A stretch of DNA of 64,000 nucleotides from Xanthomonas albilineans (GTDB taxonomy: Bacteria; Pseudomonadota; Gammaproteobacteria; Xanthomonadales; Xanthomonadaceae): contig NZ_MDCB01000012.1 of the NCBI RefSeq assembly GCF_002939705.1, positions 61,113 to 125,112 of the forward strand, given 5' to 3'. Under the pieces are notes generated by a model. It made no database searches and was not told the DNA's origin. It worked only from the letters and a program-made list of their open reading frames with translations. Shown here one piece after another: positions 1-9,274 of the stretch. The position numbers and the translations under genes are program-made. Position 1 is the stretch's first letter; each line of letters starts with the position of its first letter.

Positions 1-1311
1 CGAGGCGACGTCGCGGTAGCCAGGCTGCGCGCGCTGAGTGTCCACGCCCACATTGAAATGCCCGTTGTTCCAGTGGTAGCTGAGCGTGTACTGGATGCCG
101 TCGCTGGTGGGGTCGCTGCCATGCGCCAGAGAGGCGCCGACCACGCCGGCCCACGGCAGTAGCCAGATGGCCCCGGCGCCGACGTTGCGGACCCCGGCGC
201 CCGCTTCGGCGTGGGCTTCGACGGTGAGGTGTGGGCTGAGGCCGCGGCGCCAGCTGGCGCTGCCGACAGTGTCGCCGGCATAGGAGAAATTGGTGCTGCC
301 GTACCCTTGGCGGACGCGGCCCAGTGCCACCGACCAGTCGTTCAGGCCGGTGGCGAGCAGTTGCTGCGTGGCGTAGAAGGGGAAGGAAATCGAACGCGTC
401 CGGCCGTAGGCGTCGGTGATGACCACCTGCGCATTGCCGGCGCCGTCCACGCCTGGTGCGGCCGATAGCTGGAATCTGCCGGCCGGCAGTTGCGCGCCGT
501 ATTGGCGGATGCCGTTGACGTACAGGTCCAGGCTCGATGGCACCGTGACCTCGCCCAGGAATTCCGGCAGGGGCGAGGTCACGCGGTATGGCTGTAGGCC
601 GAAGTCGCTGCCGACCCGCAGCCCGCCCAGTCGCAAGGTGCGGCTCCAGTTGGTGCTGCTGCCCAGGGTATCGCCTAGCACCACGCTGGTCATGCGGTCG
701 GGGAGCGACCATTGCCATTGCGTGTCCAGGCGGATCGCCTGGCTGTGCCAGTCTTGCTGGGGGTCGTGGGTCAGTCGGCCGACGAACGATTGCCGCAACA
801 GACCACGACCGAGCACGCCATTGCCCAGCCCGAATGCACGTACTTCGCCACTGGCGGTGAGATTGCTGGCATCGCCTTGGTGGCTGGCGTACAGGTCGTA
901 GTTGAGCAGGGCGCCGGGGGAACTGGTCGCCGGTAGCGCGGGTGTGTTGCCTTGCGCGTCGATGTGGGTCACTGGCGCGTCGAGCAAGGCCACCGGTGCG
1001 TCGATGGCCAGTTTTTGCAGACTAGCATCGTAGTGGAAGCGCACTCCTTCCAGATCGCTCAATGACAGTGTCGCCGCGCTGTCGCTGGCGTCCACGCGCA
1101 GGCCGAGTTGGCGCAGGGTAGCGACGTTGGTACGCAGCTGCGTGCCGTCGCGTTGAAATTGGAATAGGCCAGGTTTGCGGGTCTGGTTCACGGTCACTTC
1201 CAGATACAGCGTTTCCCGGGAGGGCAGGGTGCTACTGGGCTGGGCGACGGCGACGTCGATCGCGGCGGCGCAGACACACAGTGCCAGCAGCACCTCAAGG
1301 AGCCGCTGCAT
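1..1311 (-). CDS. Outer-membrane fimbrial usher, partial (N-terminal 437 residues)
   Basis: Chaperone-usher pilus assembly platform. The reading frame opens at the ATG at 1311 and stays open to base 1, so the C-terminal part of the barrel lies outside the window. The first about 24 residues are a signal peptide ending AVAQ. The body has usher features: an N-terminal beta domain (about 25-170), then barrel-like sequence with alternating aromatic and polar residues and the phrase DLYVNGIRQYG. The start overlaps the chaperone stop by 17 bases, so the two genes are translationally close. Together with the spore-coat-U subunit upstream this looks like a Csu-type (archaic, sigma-class) pilus rather than type 1. 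A tip adhesin would be expected beyond the window edge. Confidence 0.9.
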   Translation of the reverse strand, partial: MQRLLEVLLALCVCAAAIDVAVAQPSSTLPSRETLYLEVTVNQTRKPGLFQFQRDGTQLRTNVATLRQLGLRVDASDSAATLSLSDLEGVRFHYDASLQKLAIDAPVALLDAPVTHIDAQGNTPALPATSSPGALLNYDLYASHQGDASNLTASGEVRAFGLGNGVLGRGLLRQSFVGRLTHDPQQDWHSQAIRLDTQWQWSLPDRMTSVVLGDTLGSSTNWSRTLRLGGLRVGSDFGLQPYRVTSPLPEFLGEVTVPSSLDLYVNGIRQYGAQLPAGRFQLSAAPGVDGAGNAQVVITDAYGRTRSISFPFYATQQLLATGLNDWSVALGRVRQGYGSTNFSYAGDTVGSASWRRGLSPHLTVEAHAEAGAGVRNVGAGAIWLLPWAGVVGASLAHGSDPTSDGIQYTLSYHWNNGHFNVGVDTQRAQPGYRDVAS

Positions 1312-2035
1312 CCAATGGAAGCGGCTGGGCAAGGGAGGCTCCGTTGATCTTTGCTTGGAACGTACCTTTCGCGTGCGCGAGCGTGGCTGGTAGCGGCCAG
1401 CGCTTGTGCTGGCCAGGCAGGATGTAACCGGCCAGGCCATTGGTGATCGCGATATGGCGGCCATCGCTGGCGACGAAGTTCAGATCTACCACTTGCGCGT
1501 GTTCGTTGCCTTGGTTGGCGACTTCCAGCGTCTGGGCCGCGCCATCGTGGATCAGCCGCGCATGCAACACGGGTGCGACACTGGCGACCGGCTTGACGAA
1601 GATCGGCAGCGAATAGCGCAGGACGAATTGCAGGCCGGTGTTGCTGCCGGTGTCGGCATCCTTTGTCGGTAATTCGTCCACCAAGATGCGATACGTTTCC
1701 TCGGTGGCGTTGGGCGCAGCATCCAGGCGGATGATGCGCACCAGCTGTTGCGAATGCGGTGCCAGTTCGAGCATTGGTGGACTGATCGCGATCTTGTCGC
1801 TGGGGTCGAGCAGGTCTTCGCCATTGCGTTGGTGCCAGCGAAATGCCCGCACCTGCGCATGCAGCGGCGTATCGCCGCTGTTGCTGAGCCAAATGCCTTG
1901 AGCGGAGTCCGTGGCGGCCAGCGTCACCGAGGTCGGCGCCACCTGCAGGCTGGAGGCCGTGCAGGTGGCAGTTGCCGTCAGCCACAGGAGCCCGATGGCC
2001 GGCAGGCGCAGCATGGAATGCGATGGCGAAAACAT
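1295..2035 (-). CDS. Periplasmic fimbrial chaperone (PapD/CsuC-like)
   Basis: 246 residues, the normal size for a pilus chaperone. An N-terminal signal peptide (about residues 1-28, TATATCTAS) is followed by an immunoglobulin-like PapD N domain (LQVAPTSVTLAATDSAQGIWLSNSG) and a second domain. The phrase APHSQQLVRIIR corresponds to the conserved basic segment that binds subunit C-termini. It sits between the pilin gene (32-base gap) and the usher (17-base overlap), in the usual pilin-chaperone-usher order. The start may be the first ATG or the Met at residue 8; either leaves an intact signal peptide. Confidence 0.9.
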   Translation of the reverse strand: MFSPSHSMLRLPAIGLLWLTATATCTASSLQVAPTSVTLAATDSAQGIWLSNSGDTPLHAQVRAFRWHQRNGEDLLDPSDKIAISPPMLELAPHSQQLVRIIRLDAAPNATEETYRILVDELPTKDADTGSNTGLQFVLRYSLPIFVKPVASVAPVLHARLIHDGAAQTLEVANQGNEHAQVVDLNFVASDGRHIAITNGLAGYILPGQHKRWPLPATLAHAKGTFQAKINGASLAQPLPLDAAAP

Positions 2036-2067
2036 GCAGGCAGGCGCTCCGATGAGTCACTACGTAC

Positions 2068-2571
2068 TTACCAGGTGACGGTGGCAGTGACGATGTCACT
2101 GTACGAATCAGCAGGATAGTTCGCGCTGGCGACTTGGCCGTAGACGGTGACGGGCTGCACGTTACCGTTGCCGGTACCTGCCTGGGTATCCAGGCCGATG
2201 GTCGACCCCCAGTTCTGGGTCATTGCCGAGTCGCGATACAGCGCATAGGGGACCCGTGAGGTGTTGCTGGCAGTGGCGCTGCCCATGGTGCGCGTGAGCA
2301 CCGTCGCACCGGTGCCGGTGCCGGCATTGAGCGAGATGTTGTAAGGGGTGCCGCTGGTGCAGCGCACGTTCAAGGTGCCGGTGCTGGTGATCGAGGTTTG
2401 GGTCGAGTTGACGCTGCCGAAGTTGACGTCGGTCGGGGTGGTCTGGATGTTGCAGGCGCTGTTGATCTGGATCTTGACGTTGAAGGTGACCGAATTGGTC
2501 TGCGCCGATGCCAGGCCGGTGGTGGTGGTGAACAGTACGGTGAAGGCGAGGACACGGTGAAAGGCTTGCAT
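2068..2571 (-). CDS. Spore coat U-domain pilin subunit
   Basis: 167 residues from the ATG at 2571. A longer reading from 2637 exists, but the sequence from 2571 begins directly with a clean signal peptide (MQAFHRVLAFTV...LASAQ). The mature part is a beta-rich SCPU domain: an early Cys (SACNIQ) pairs with a second Cys (VRCTSG), and the protein ends in the strand SDIVTATVTW, typical of a C-terminal donor-accepting strand. Threonine/serine/glycine-rich composition fits a major pilin of the Csu type. First gene of the pilus cluster; divergent from map across a 209-base gap that should hold promoters for both. Confidence 0.88.
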   Translation of the reverse strand: MQAFHRVLAFTVLFTTTTGLASAQTNSVTFNVKIQINSACNIQTTPTDVNFGSVNSTQTSITSTGTLNVRCTSGTPYNISLNAGTGTGATVLTRTMGSATASNTSRVPYALYRDSAMTQNWGSTIGLDTQAGTGNGNVQPVTVYGQVASANYPADSYSDIVTATVTW

Positions 2572-2780
2572 GGCACGGCTCTTTGGTGAAATGACGGATG
2601 ACCGCCGGTGCCCGTTAGGATGCAAAATGTGCGCCATTACGCTCGTTTTTAGATACTGATCGTGATCGTGGTTTTGATGTAAGTTGCGTTTTCTTCTGTT
2701 TATATTTGTGAGGGTGTGCCGCCCTCTACGCGGGTGCCGAAAAACCGCCGGATCCCCGCTGTCCGTTCAGGAAGCGTCGG

Positions 2781-3575
2781 ATGAGCGATAATGGGCACAT
2801 GACCGTCAATCTGAAATCTCCCCAGGACATCGAGAAGATGCGCGTGGCCGGCCGCCTGGCTGCCGAGGTGCTCGACCTCATCGGACCGTATGTCAAGCCG
2901 GGCGTCACCACCGCCGAGCTGGATCGGCTCTGCCACGACCACATCGTCAACGTGCAGCAGGCGGTGCCGGCCAACGTCGGTTACCGTGGCTACCCGAAGA
3001 CCGTGTGCAGCTCGGTCAACAACGTGATCTGCCACGGCATTCCCAGCGACAGCAAGGTCTTGAAGGACGGGGATATCGTCAATATCGACGTCACCGTGAT
3101 CAAGGACGGTTGGCATGGCGACACCAGCCGCATGTACTACGCCGGCACGCCGTCGGTGATGGCGCGGCGCCTGGTCGAGACCACCTATGAGGCGATGTGG
3201 CGCGGCATCCGCGCGGTGAAGCCGGGCGCCACCCTGGGCGACATCGGCCATGCGATCCAGCAGTACGTCGAAAGCCAGCGTTTCAGCGTGGTGCGCGAAT
3301 ACTGCGGCCACGGCATCGGCAAGGTCTACCACGACGAGCCGCAGGTGTTGCACTACGGCCGTCCCGGCGAGGGGCTGGTGCTGAAGCCGGGCATGACCTT
3401 CACCATCGAGCCGATGATCAACGAGGGCTCGCGCCATACCCGGGTACTGCCTGACGGCTGGACCGTGGTGACCAAGGACCGCAAGCTCTCGGCGCAGTGG
3501 GAGCACATGGTGGCGGTCACCGAGGATGGGGTGGAAGTCCTCACCCTGTCGCCAGGCGGCCTCGGCGCGCCGTGA
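2781..3575 (+). CDS. map: Methionine aminopeptidase, type I
   Basis: Removes the initiator methionine from nascent proteins. The metal ligands of the pita-bread fold are all visible: Asp in NIDVTV, Asp in HGDTSR, His in CGHGIG, Glu in TIEPMI and Glu near the C-terminus, with the substrate His in WEHMV. Length is 264 residues from the ATG at 2781, which has an AGGA eight bases upstream; the ATG at 2799 (MTVNLKSP, 258 residues) is the other possible start and matches the usual family N-terminus. Its stop overlaps a GTG that may start glnD. Confidence 0.96.
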   Translation: MSDNGHMTVNLKSPQDIEKMRVAGRLAAEVLDLIGPYVKPGVTTAELDRLCHDHIVNVQQAVPANVGYRGYPKTVCSSVNNVICHGIPSDSKVLKDGDIVNIDVTVIKDGWHGDTSRMYYAGTPSVMARRLVETTYEAMWRGIRAVKPGATLGDIGHAIQQYVESQRFSVVREYCGHGIGKVYHDEPQVLHYGRPGEGLVLKPGMTFTIEPMINEGSRHTRVLPDGWTVVTKDRKLSAQWEHMVAVTEDGVEVLTLSPGGLGAP

Positions 3576-6211
3576 CCCTGTTGTCGGTCGGTGTCGATGC
3601 CGGTATGCCGGGTGCCGGCGTGGACGACGCAGCGTGGGCGCTGGCGATCCGGCAATTGCTGGCGCAGGCCGATGCGCGGCTGAGCAAGCGCTTCGATCAG
3701 GGCGAGGAGATCGATCGCTTGCTGGCGCTGCGCGCGCGCGCGCTGGATCACGTCATCCGCGATGCCTGGCGGCGTTGCGTGCCGCCCGAGGCGGGGCTGG
3801 CCTTGTTCGCGGTTGGCGGCTACGGCCGCGGCGAACTGTTCCCGCGTTCGGACATCGACCTGCTGGTGTTCGGCGAATGTGCTTGCCATGGGGTCCATGA
3901 ACAGGCACTGGCGCGGCTGTTTCCATTGCTCTGGGATGCCGGCGTGCCGGTGAGCCATGCGGTGCGTTCGGCCGTGCAATGCACAGCGGCTTGTGCGGAC
4001 CAGACCGTGCTGACCGCGCTGATCGAAGCCCGTCCGTTGCTGGCCGATGCCGCCGCCACGGCGGCGTTGGCGGCAGCGATCGCGGCCCAGCCACGCTTGC
4101 CGCCGCGCGTATTTTTCCAGGCCAAGCGCGAAGAATTGCAGGCTCGCCACCAGCGTTTCGGCGACACCGCCGACAATCTGGAACCGGATATCAAGGACGG
4201 CCCCGGCGGGTTGCGCGATCTGCACACCTTGGGTTGGATGGCGTTGCGCGTTTTCGGCGTGCGCGACCTGGAGCAGCTGGTCGGGCTGGGCCATGTCGGT
4301 GGCGACGAAGCCGCTGCCTTGCGTCGCGAACGCTGCGAACTGTCGCGTCTACGCTATGGCCTGCATCTGCTGGCCAACCGACCGGAAGAGCGCTTGCGCT
4401 TCGACTATCAGAAGGCCTTGGCACAGCGAATGGGCTTCTCCGACGATCCCGAGAGTCTGGGAGTGGAGAAGATGATGCAGCGCTTCTATCGCAGTGCGGC
4501 GATCGTGCGCCGGATCAGTGACAGGTTGCTGCAGCGTTTCGAGGAACAGTTCGACGGCGAAACGCAGCCGCAGCCGCTCGGCGTTGGATTTTCGCTGCGT
4601 CGTGGTTATCTGGCCGCCGATGCCGAGCGCTGGCCGCAGGCCGATCCGGTACAAGTGTTCGCGTTGTTTGCAACCTGGGCCGCGCATGGCGAGGTGCGCG
4701 GCCTGCATTCGCTGACCGCACGCGCCTTGGCTGAGGCATTGGAGTTCCTGCCGTCCTACGACAGCGCCAGCGCGCTGGCGCGCGAGCGTTTCATGGCGCT
4801 GCTGCGCGGTCCACGTGCGGTACAGACGCTGACCCGGATGGCGCGTCTGGGCGTGCTTGGGCAGTGGATCCCCGCGTTCGCGCAGGTGTCCGGACGCATG
4901 CAATTCGACCTGTTCCATGTCTACACGGTCGATCAGCACACGCTGATGGTGTTGAATAACATCGAGACGTTCGCCAGTGCGCGCGCCGACGAGCGTTTTT
5001 CGATCGCACGCGAAGTCTGGCCGCGCTTGCGCAAGCCGGAGTTGCTGTTGCTGGCCGGTCTGTTCCACGATATCGCCAAGGGGCGTGGTGGCGATCATTC
5101 CGAACTGGGGGCGGTGGATGCGCGTGCGTTTTGCGCCTGTCACGGCCTCATTGCCGCCGACACCGAACTGGTCGCCTGGTTGGTGCAGCAGCATCTGCAC
5201 ATGTCGGTGACCGCACAAAAGCAGGACATCACCGACGCGCAGGTGATCCATCGCTTTGCCACTCTGGTGGGCGACCGCGAGCGCTTGGATTATCTGTATC
5301 TGCTGACCTGTGCCGACATCGCCGGTACCAGCCCCAAGCTATGGAACGCGTGGAAGGATCGCTTGCTGGTGGATCTGTATTTCGCCGCGCGGCGCGCGTT
5401 ACGCGAGGGTCTGGAGCATCCGCTGCCAGTGGCGGAACGGTTACAGGAAGCGCGCGATGCCACGCGTGCGCTGATGCACTTTCAGGGGCACGACGATGCC
5501 ATCATCTCGCGTCAGTTCGCCGGGATGCCGGACGAGAGTTTCCTGCGCTTTCGTCCCGAGCAACTGGCTTGGCAGGCCACCTCGCTGATGGAGGTGGAAT
5601 TGGGCGGCACCCTGGTCCGGGTGCGTCCGGTCACACCCGACGATGCTGCGCTGGAAGTATTCGTTTATTCGCCCGATCGCGACGGTTTGTTCGCTGGGAT
5701 CGTGATGACCCTGGGCCGGCTCGGCTACGGCATCCACCGTGCACGCCTGCTCGACGCACCGCAAGGGGCGATCTTCGACACTTTCGAGGTCGTGCCGGGT
5801 GATGCGTTTGCCAGTAGCGATACCGTGCAACTGGAAGCGGCGCTGCGCGAAGCGCTGGCCGGCGACCTGACGCGGTTGCGTCCGGCGCGGCGTGCGGTGC
5901 CGCGGCAACTGCGGTATTTCCGTTTTCCGCCGCGCATCGAGTTTCCCGACAGTCTGGACGAGCGCCTGACCCGTTTGAGCCTGATCGCACCGGACCGTCC
6001 TGGTTTGCTGGCGGACGTGGCGTTGGTGCTGCGCTACCAGCGTTTGCGCGTGCATGACGCGCGCATCGCCACCTTCGGCGAGCGCGTCGAGGACATGTTT
6101 CACATTACCGACGAGTACAACCTGCCGTTAACCGAAGCATCCCGCCAGGCGCTGCATGCCGCGTTGCAGGCATGCCTGGATCCCGATACCCCGCCTGGAG
6201 AAGTCCACTGA
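3572..6211 (+). CDS. glnD: Bifunctional uridylyltransferase/uridylyl-removing enzyme GlnD
   Basis: Modifies and demodifies PII according to glutamine level and is the primary nitrogen sensor. The nucleotidyltransferase motif [19 protein letters not shown] lies near residue 80, the uridylyl-removing HD motif [13 protein letters not shown] near 500, and two ACT domains occupy about 690-770 and 800-876. The GTG at 3572 overlaps the map stop as GTGA and gives 879 residues; an ATG at 3605 would give 868, closer to the family's usual length, but lacks a visible ribosome site. The glnD stop overlaps the dapD start (TGATG), so map-glnD-dapD read as one transcription unit. Confidence 0.96.
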   Translation: MTLLSVGVDAGMPGAGVDDAAWALAIRQLLAQADARLSKRFDQGEEIDRLLALRARALDHVIRDAWRRCVPPEAGLALFAVGGYGRGELFPRSDIDLLVFGECACHGVHEQALARLFPLLWDAGVPVSHAVRSAVQCTAACADQTVLTALIEARPLLADAAATAALAAAIAAQPRLPPRVFFQAKREELQARHQRFGDTADNLEPDIKDGPGGLRDLHTLGWMALRVFGVRDLEQLVGLGHVGGDEAAALRRERCELSRLRYGLHLLANRPEERLRFDYQKALAQRMGFSDDPESLGVEKMMQRFYRSAAIVRRISDRLLQRFEEQFDGETQPQPLGVGFSLRRGYLAADAERWPQADPVQVFALFATWAAHGEVRGLHSLTARALAEALEFLPSYDSASALARERFMALLRGPRAVQTLTRMARLGVLGQWIPAFAQVSGRMQFDLFHVYTVDQHTLMVLNNIETFASARADERFSIAREVWPRLRKPELLLLAGLFHDIAKGRGGDHSELGAVDARAFCACHGLIAADTELVAWLVQQHLHMSVTAQKQDITDAQVIHRFATLVGDRERLDYLYLLTCADIAGTSPKLWNAWKDRLLVDLYFAARRALREGLEHPLPVAERLQEARDATRALMHFQGHDDAIISRQFAGMPDESFLRFRPEQLAWQATSLMEVELGGTLVRVRPVTPDDAALEVFVYSPDRDGLFAGIVMTLGRLGYGIHRARLLDAPQGAIFDTFEVVPGDAFASSDTVQLEAALREALAGDLTRLRPARRAVPRQLRYFRFPPRIEFPDSLDERLTRLSLIAPDRPGLLADVALVLRYQRLRVHDARIATFGERVEDMFHITDEYNLPLTEASRQALHAALQACLDPDTPPGEVH

Positions 6212-7191
6212 TGGCTACCAAGAAGTCCGCTGCCAAGAAAAAGCCCGTTGCCGCGAAGAAGACGGCCAAACGCGCCACTGCCGCCAAGCGCGCTGCGCCC
6301 AAGTCGGCGTCGAAGTCCGCATCTAACATCGCGCATGCCAAGCAGGTCGCGACGCCCAGTGTCGATGAGCTGAAGTTCATGATCGACAGCGCCTTCGAAC
6401 GTCGCGCCATGTTGACCCTGGACGAGATCGAGGGCTCGACCCGGCCTGTGGTCAATCGTGTCATCGATGGCTTGGAGACAGGCGAATTCCGTGTCTCCGA
6501 ACCAGATGGACATGGTGGCTGGAAGCTCAACGAGTGGCTGAAGAAAGCCGTGCTGCTGTACTTTCGGGTCAATGAGATGGCGGTGGTCGAGGCGCAGCCG
6601 GCGCCGTTCTGGGACAAAGTGGAAGCGCGCTTCGCCGGTTACCACGAAGCCGAATTCCGCAAGGCCGGGGTGCGCGTGGTGCCTGGCGCGGTTGCGCGAC
6701 GCGGCAGTTACTTCGGCAAGGACGTGGTGCTGATGCCCAGTTTCACCAACATCGGCGCACACGTGGGCGAGGGCACCATGGTCGATACCTGGGCGACGGT
6801 CGGTTCCTGCGCGCAGATCGGCAAACACTGTCATTTGTCCGGCGGCGCCGGCATCGGCGGCGTGCTGGAGCCGTTGCAGGCCAGCCCGACCATCATCGAG
6901 GATCACTGCTTCATCGGCGCGCGCTCGGAAGTGGTGGAGGGCGTGGTGGTCGGCCATCACAGCGTGATCGGCATGGGCGTGTTCATTGGCCAGAGCACGC
7001 GCATCTACAACCGCGCCACGGGCGAGATTTCCTATGGCTACGTTCCGCCATACAGCGTTGTGGTGTCTGGCCAGTTGCCGGCCAAGGACGGTTCGCATTC
7101 CCTGTACTGTGCGGTGATCGTCAAACAGGTCGATGCCAAGACGCGTAGCAAGACCAGCGTCAACGAACTGCTGCGCGGCCTAGCCGACTGA
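6211..7191 (+). CDS. dapD: Tetrahydrodipicolinate N-succinyltransferase with Lys/Ala-rich N-terminal tail
   Basis: Lysine/diaminopimelate pathway enzyme that succinylates tetrahydrodipicolinate. From about residue 50 onward the protein follows the short E. coli-type DapD closely: TAFERR-like helix, [13 protein letters not shown], then the left-handed beta helix with [25 protein letters not shown] and [16 protein letters not shown]. The first about 50 residues are different: almost entirely Lys, Ala, Ser and Thr ([17 protein letters not shown]...), like a histone H1 or nucleoid-protein tail. Total 326 residues against about 274 in E. coli. The ATG overlaps the glnD stop by one base. dapE lies 670 bases downstream. 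Confidence 0.95.
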   Translation: MATKKSAAKKKPVAAKKTAKRATAAKRAAPKSASKSASNIAHAKQVATPSVDELKFMIDSAFERRAMLTLDEIEGSTRPVVNRVIDGLETGEFRVSEPDGHGGWKLNEWLKKAVLLYFRVNEMAVVEAQPAPFWDKVEARFAGYHEAEFRKAGVRVVPGAVARRGSYFGKDVVLMPSFTNIGAHVGEGTMVDTWATVGSCAQIGKHCHLSGGAGIGGVLEPLQASPTIIEDHCFIGARSEVVEGVVVGHHSVIGMGVFIGQSTRIYNRATGEISYGYVPPYSVVVSGQLPAKDGSHSLYCAVIVKQVDAKTRSKTSVNELLRGLAD

Positions 7192-7327
7192 GGCCACCTC
7201 TTCGGCGATGGCGCGTCGCAGCGGATGTGTGTGGACGTGGTGCGAACCTGTATCGCGGTGCGTTTGTCCTCACCCCAGGCCCCTGATGTGTTGTAACAAG
7301 CGCGGCGCGCAAGAGTGAGATTTCGAG

Positions 7328-7684
7328 ATGACGACGATCTACGGATTGAAAAACTGCGACACCTGCAAGAAGGCGATCAAGTGGCTGGAGCGTTTCGGCA
7401 TCGCCCATACCTTCGTCGATTACCGCGCCAACACCCCCACGCCCGACACCCTGCTGGAGTGGGCGGACAAGGTTGGCGGCTTCGACGCGCTGGTCAACAA
7501 ATCCTCGACCACGTGGCGGCAACTGCCGGAAAACAAGAAAACGCCGGGTTCCGATGCCGAGTGGAAGCTGCTGTTGCGCGAATATCCGCAACTGATCCGA
7601 CGGCCGCTGGTGCTCACCGCCGATGGCCGGATCAGCCAGGGCTTTTCCGATCATGCGTTCAAACAGCGTTTTGGCGTCGGGTGA
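7328..7684 (+). CDS. ArsC/Spx-family thioredoxin-fold protein (YffB-like)
   Basis: 118 residues with an N-terminal CxxC (KNCDTCKKA, Cys11/Cys14) and the conserved RRPL segment near the C-terminus (LIRRPLVLTADGR) of the arsenate-reductase/Spx/YffB family. The position directly before dapE is shared with E. coli yffB, so this is more likely the YffB-type glutathione-linked oxidoreductase than a true arsenate reductase; no ars genes are near. Its substrate is not known from sequence. A 136-base gap separates it from dapD. Confidence 0.85.
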   Translation: MTTIYGLKNCDTCKKAIKWLERFGIAHTFVDYRANTPTPDTLLEWADKVGGFDALVNKSSTTWRQLPENKKTPGSDAEWKLLLREYPQLIRRPLVLTADGRISQGFSDHAFKQRFGVG

Positions 7685-7863
7685 AGACGCGATGCGCGTG
7701 TGGTTGCGGCGTCTGAAGTGGGCCTTGGATCAACGCGCCGCCTGCCTGCCCATAGTATGCGCAAATCGTTTGCGCGCAGCCGCGATGCTGCATGTTTCCA
7801 TCTCTCTCTCTGCGGCGGATGGCATAAAGCCACGCAACGCCGCGCTTATCGTGATGACCGACC

Positions 7864-8994
7864 ATGTCTGATGTGATTGAACTTGCCTGCGACCTGATCG
7901 CCCGCCCCTCGGTGACGCCGGAGGATGCCGGCTGCCAGGAACTGATCGCACAACGGTTGGCGCATGCCGGCTTCGCCATCGAACGCCTGCGTTGCGGTCA
8001 GGTCGATAACCTGTGGGCGACCCACCGCGGTGGCGATGGTCCTGTCCTCGTGCTGCTTGGTCATACCGACGTGGTGCCGCCTGGACCTCGCGAGGCCTGG
8101 ACCAGCGATCCATTCGTGCCGCAGATGCGCGACGGCGTGCTGTACGGCCGCGGTGCCGCCGACATGAAAGGCAGCGTGGCCGCATTCGTGATCGCGTGCG
8201 AACAGTATGTCGCGGCGCATCCGCAGCACCCTGGCACGCTGGCGGTACTGCTGACCAGCGACGAGGAAGGCCCGGCGATCGACGGCGTGCGCCACGTGGC
8301 ACGCCTGTTCGCGGAACGTGGCGAACGCATCGACTGGTGCATCACCGGCGAACCTTCCTCCACCGAACGGCTCGGCGATCTGTTGCGCGTCGGGCGCCGC
8401 GGTAGCCTGTCTGGCACGCTGACGGTGCGCGGCGTACAAGGCCATGTGGCCTATCCGCACAAGGCGCGCAACCCGATTCATCTGGCCGCCCCGGCGCTGA
8501 CCGAACTGGTCGCGCGGCATTGGGACGACGGCTACGAAAGCTTCCCGCCGACCAGCCTGCAGATTTCCAACGTGCATGCCGGGACCGGCGCCAATAATGT
8601 GATTCCCGGCGAGTTGCAGGTCGCCTTCAACCTGCGCTACACCCCGCATTGGGATGCAGCGCGGCTGGAAGTGGAGATCGCCGCGCTGCTCGAGCGCCAT
8701 GGCCTGGACTACAGTGTGCAGTGGCATCGCAGCGGTGAACCTTTTTATACCCCTGAAGGCACCCTGCGCCAAGTAGCGCGCGAAGTACTCGGCGTTTTCG
8801 CCGGCGCGCCGCCGGAAGAGAGCACCGGCGGCGGCACCTCCGATGCGCGCTTCATCGCGCCATTGGGTGCGCAGTGCATCGAGGTCGGTCCGGTCAACGC
8901 CAGCATCCATCAGGTGGACGAACATGTGCGTGTGGCCGACTTGGAAGCGTTGCCGGGGCTCTACCTGCGCTTGATCGAACGGTTGCTGTCGTAA
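7864..8994 (+). CDS. dapE: Succinyl-diaminopimelate desuccinylase
   Basis: Zinc M20 metallohydrolase that removes the succinyl group added by DapD, giving LL-diaminopimelate. 376 residues, normal for the family. Metal and catalytic motifs are present: GHTDVVPPG (His and Asp), GRGAADMKG (bridging Asp), [11 protein letters not shown] (catalytic Glu pair), and the C-terminal GGTSDARF and [12 protein letters not shown] with the last metal His. The dimerisation domain runs from about 180 to 295. A terminator-like hairpin follows about 170 bases after the stop. Confidence 0.97.
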   Translation: MSDVIELACDLIARPSVTPEDAGCQELIAQRLAHAGFAIERLRCGQVDNLWATHRGGDGPVLVLLGHTDVVPPGPREAWTSDPFVPQMRDGVLYGRGAADMKGSVAAFVIACEQYVAAHPQHPGTLAVLLTSDEEGPAIDGVRHVARLFAERGERIDWCITGEPSSTERLGDLLRVGRRGSLSGTLTVRGVQGHVAYPHKARNPIHLAAPALTELVARHWDDGYESFPPTSLQISNVHAGTGANNVIPGELQVAFNLRYTPHWDAARLEVEIAALLERHGLDYSVQWHRSGEPFYTPEGTLRQVAREVLGVFAGAPPEESTGGGTSDARFIAPLGAQCIEVGPVNASIHQVDEHVRVADLEALPGLYLRLIERLLS

Positions 8995-9161
8995 CAGTTG
9001 CACTGGCTTGCGCACCGGGTTACGTTCGATGAATGAACGCGCTGACTGCCTTACGCTCGATTCGCGCCAACGCTCGCAACCATGCGCTGGCGAATAATCC
9101 TGCGTGGCCGATGCGGGTCTGCGACTAGGCGTTACCAGATAACATCACGCCCAGCCCTCAG

Positions 9162-9192
9162 AAAACCCGCATCGGTCGATGCGGGTTTTTTT
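9162..9192 (+). terminator. Rho-independent terminator after dapE
   Basis: A 12-base stem (AAAACCCGCATC / GATGCGGGTTTT) with the four-base loop GGTC ends in a run of seven Ts. It lies between dapE and asnB, so asnB must have its own promoter in the 80 bases that follow. Confidence 0.85.
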
Positions 9193-9274
9193 GTGCGTGC
9201 ATGGCCTTTTGCAATCACCCGGTGCGCCATGGCCGGGGACAATCCTCACTCGGCCCCACGATCAGGAGTTTCCC

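Noticed and set aside
7328..7684. Arsenate-resistance operon
   Set aside because: The ArsC-like gene sits in the dapD-dapE context shared with YffB and no arsB, arsR or arsH is present.
7800..7820. TC-rich run before dapE
   Set aside because: Only about five CT units; too short for a phase-variation tract, and outside coding sequence.
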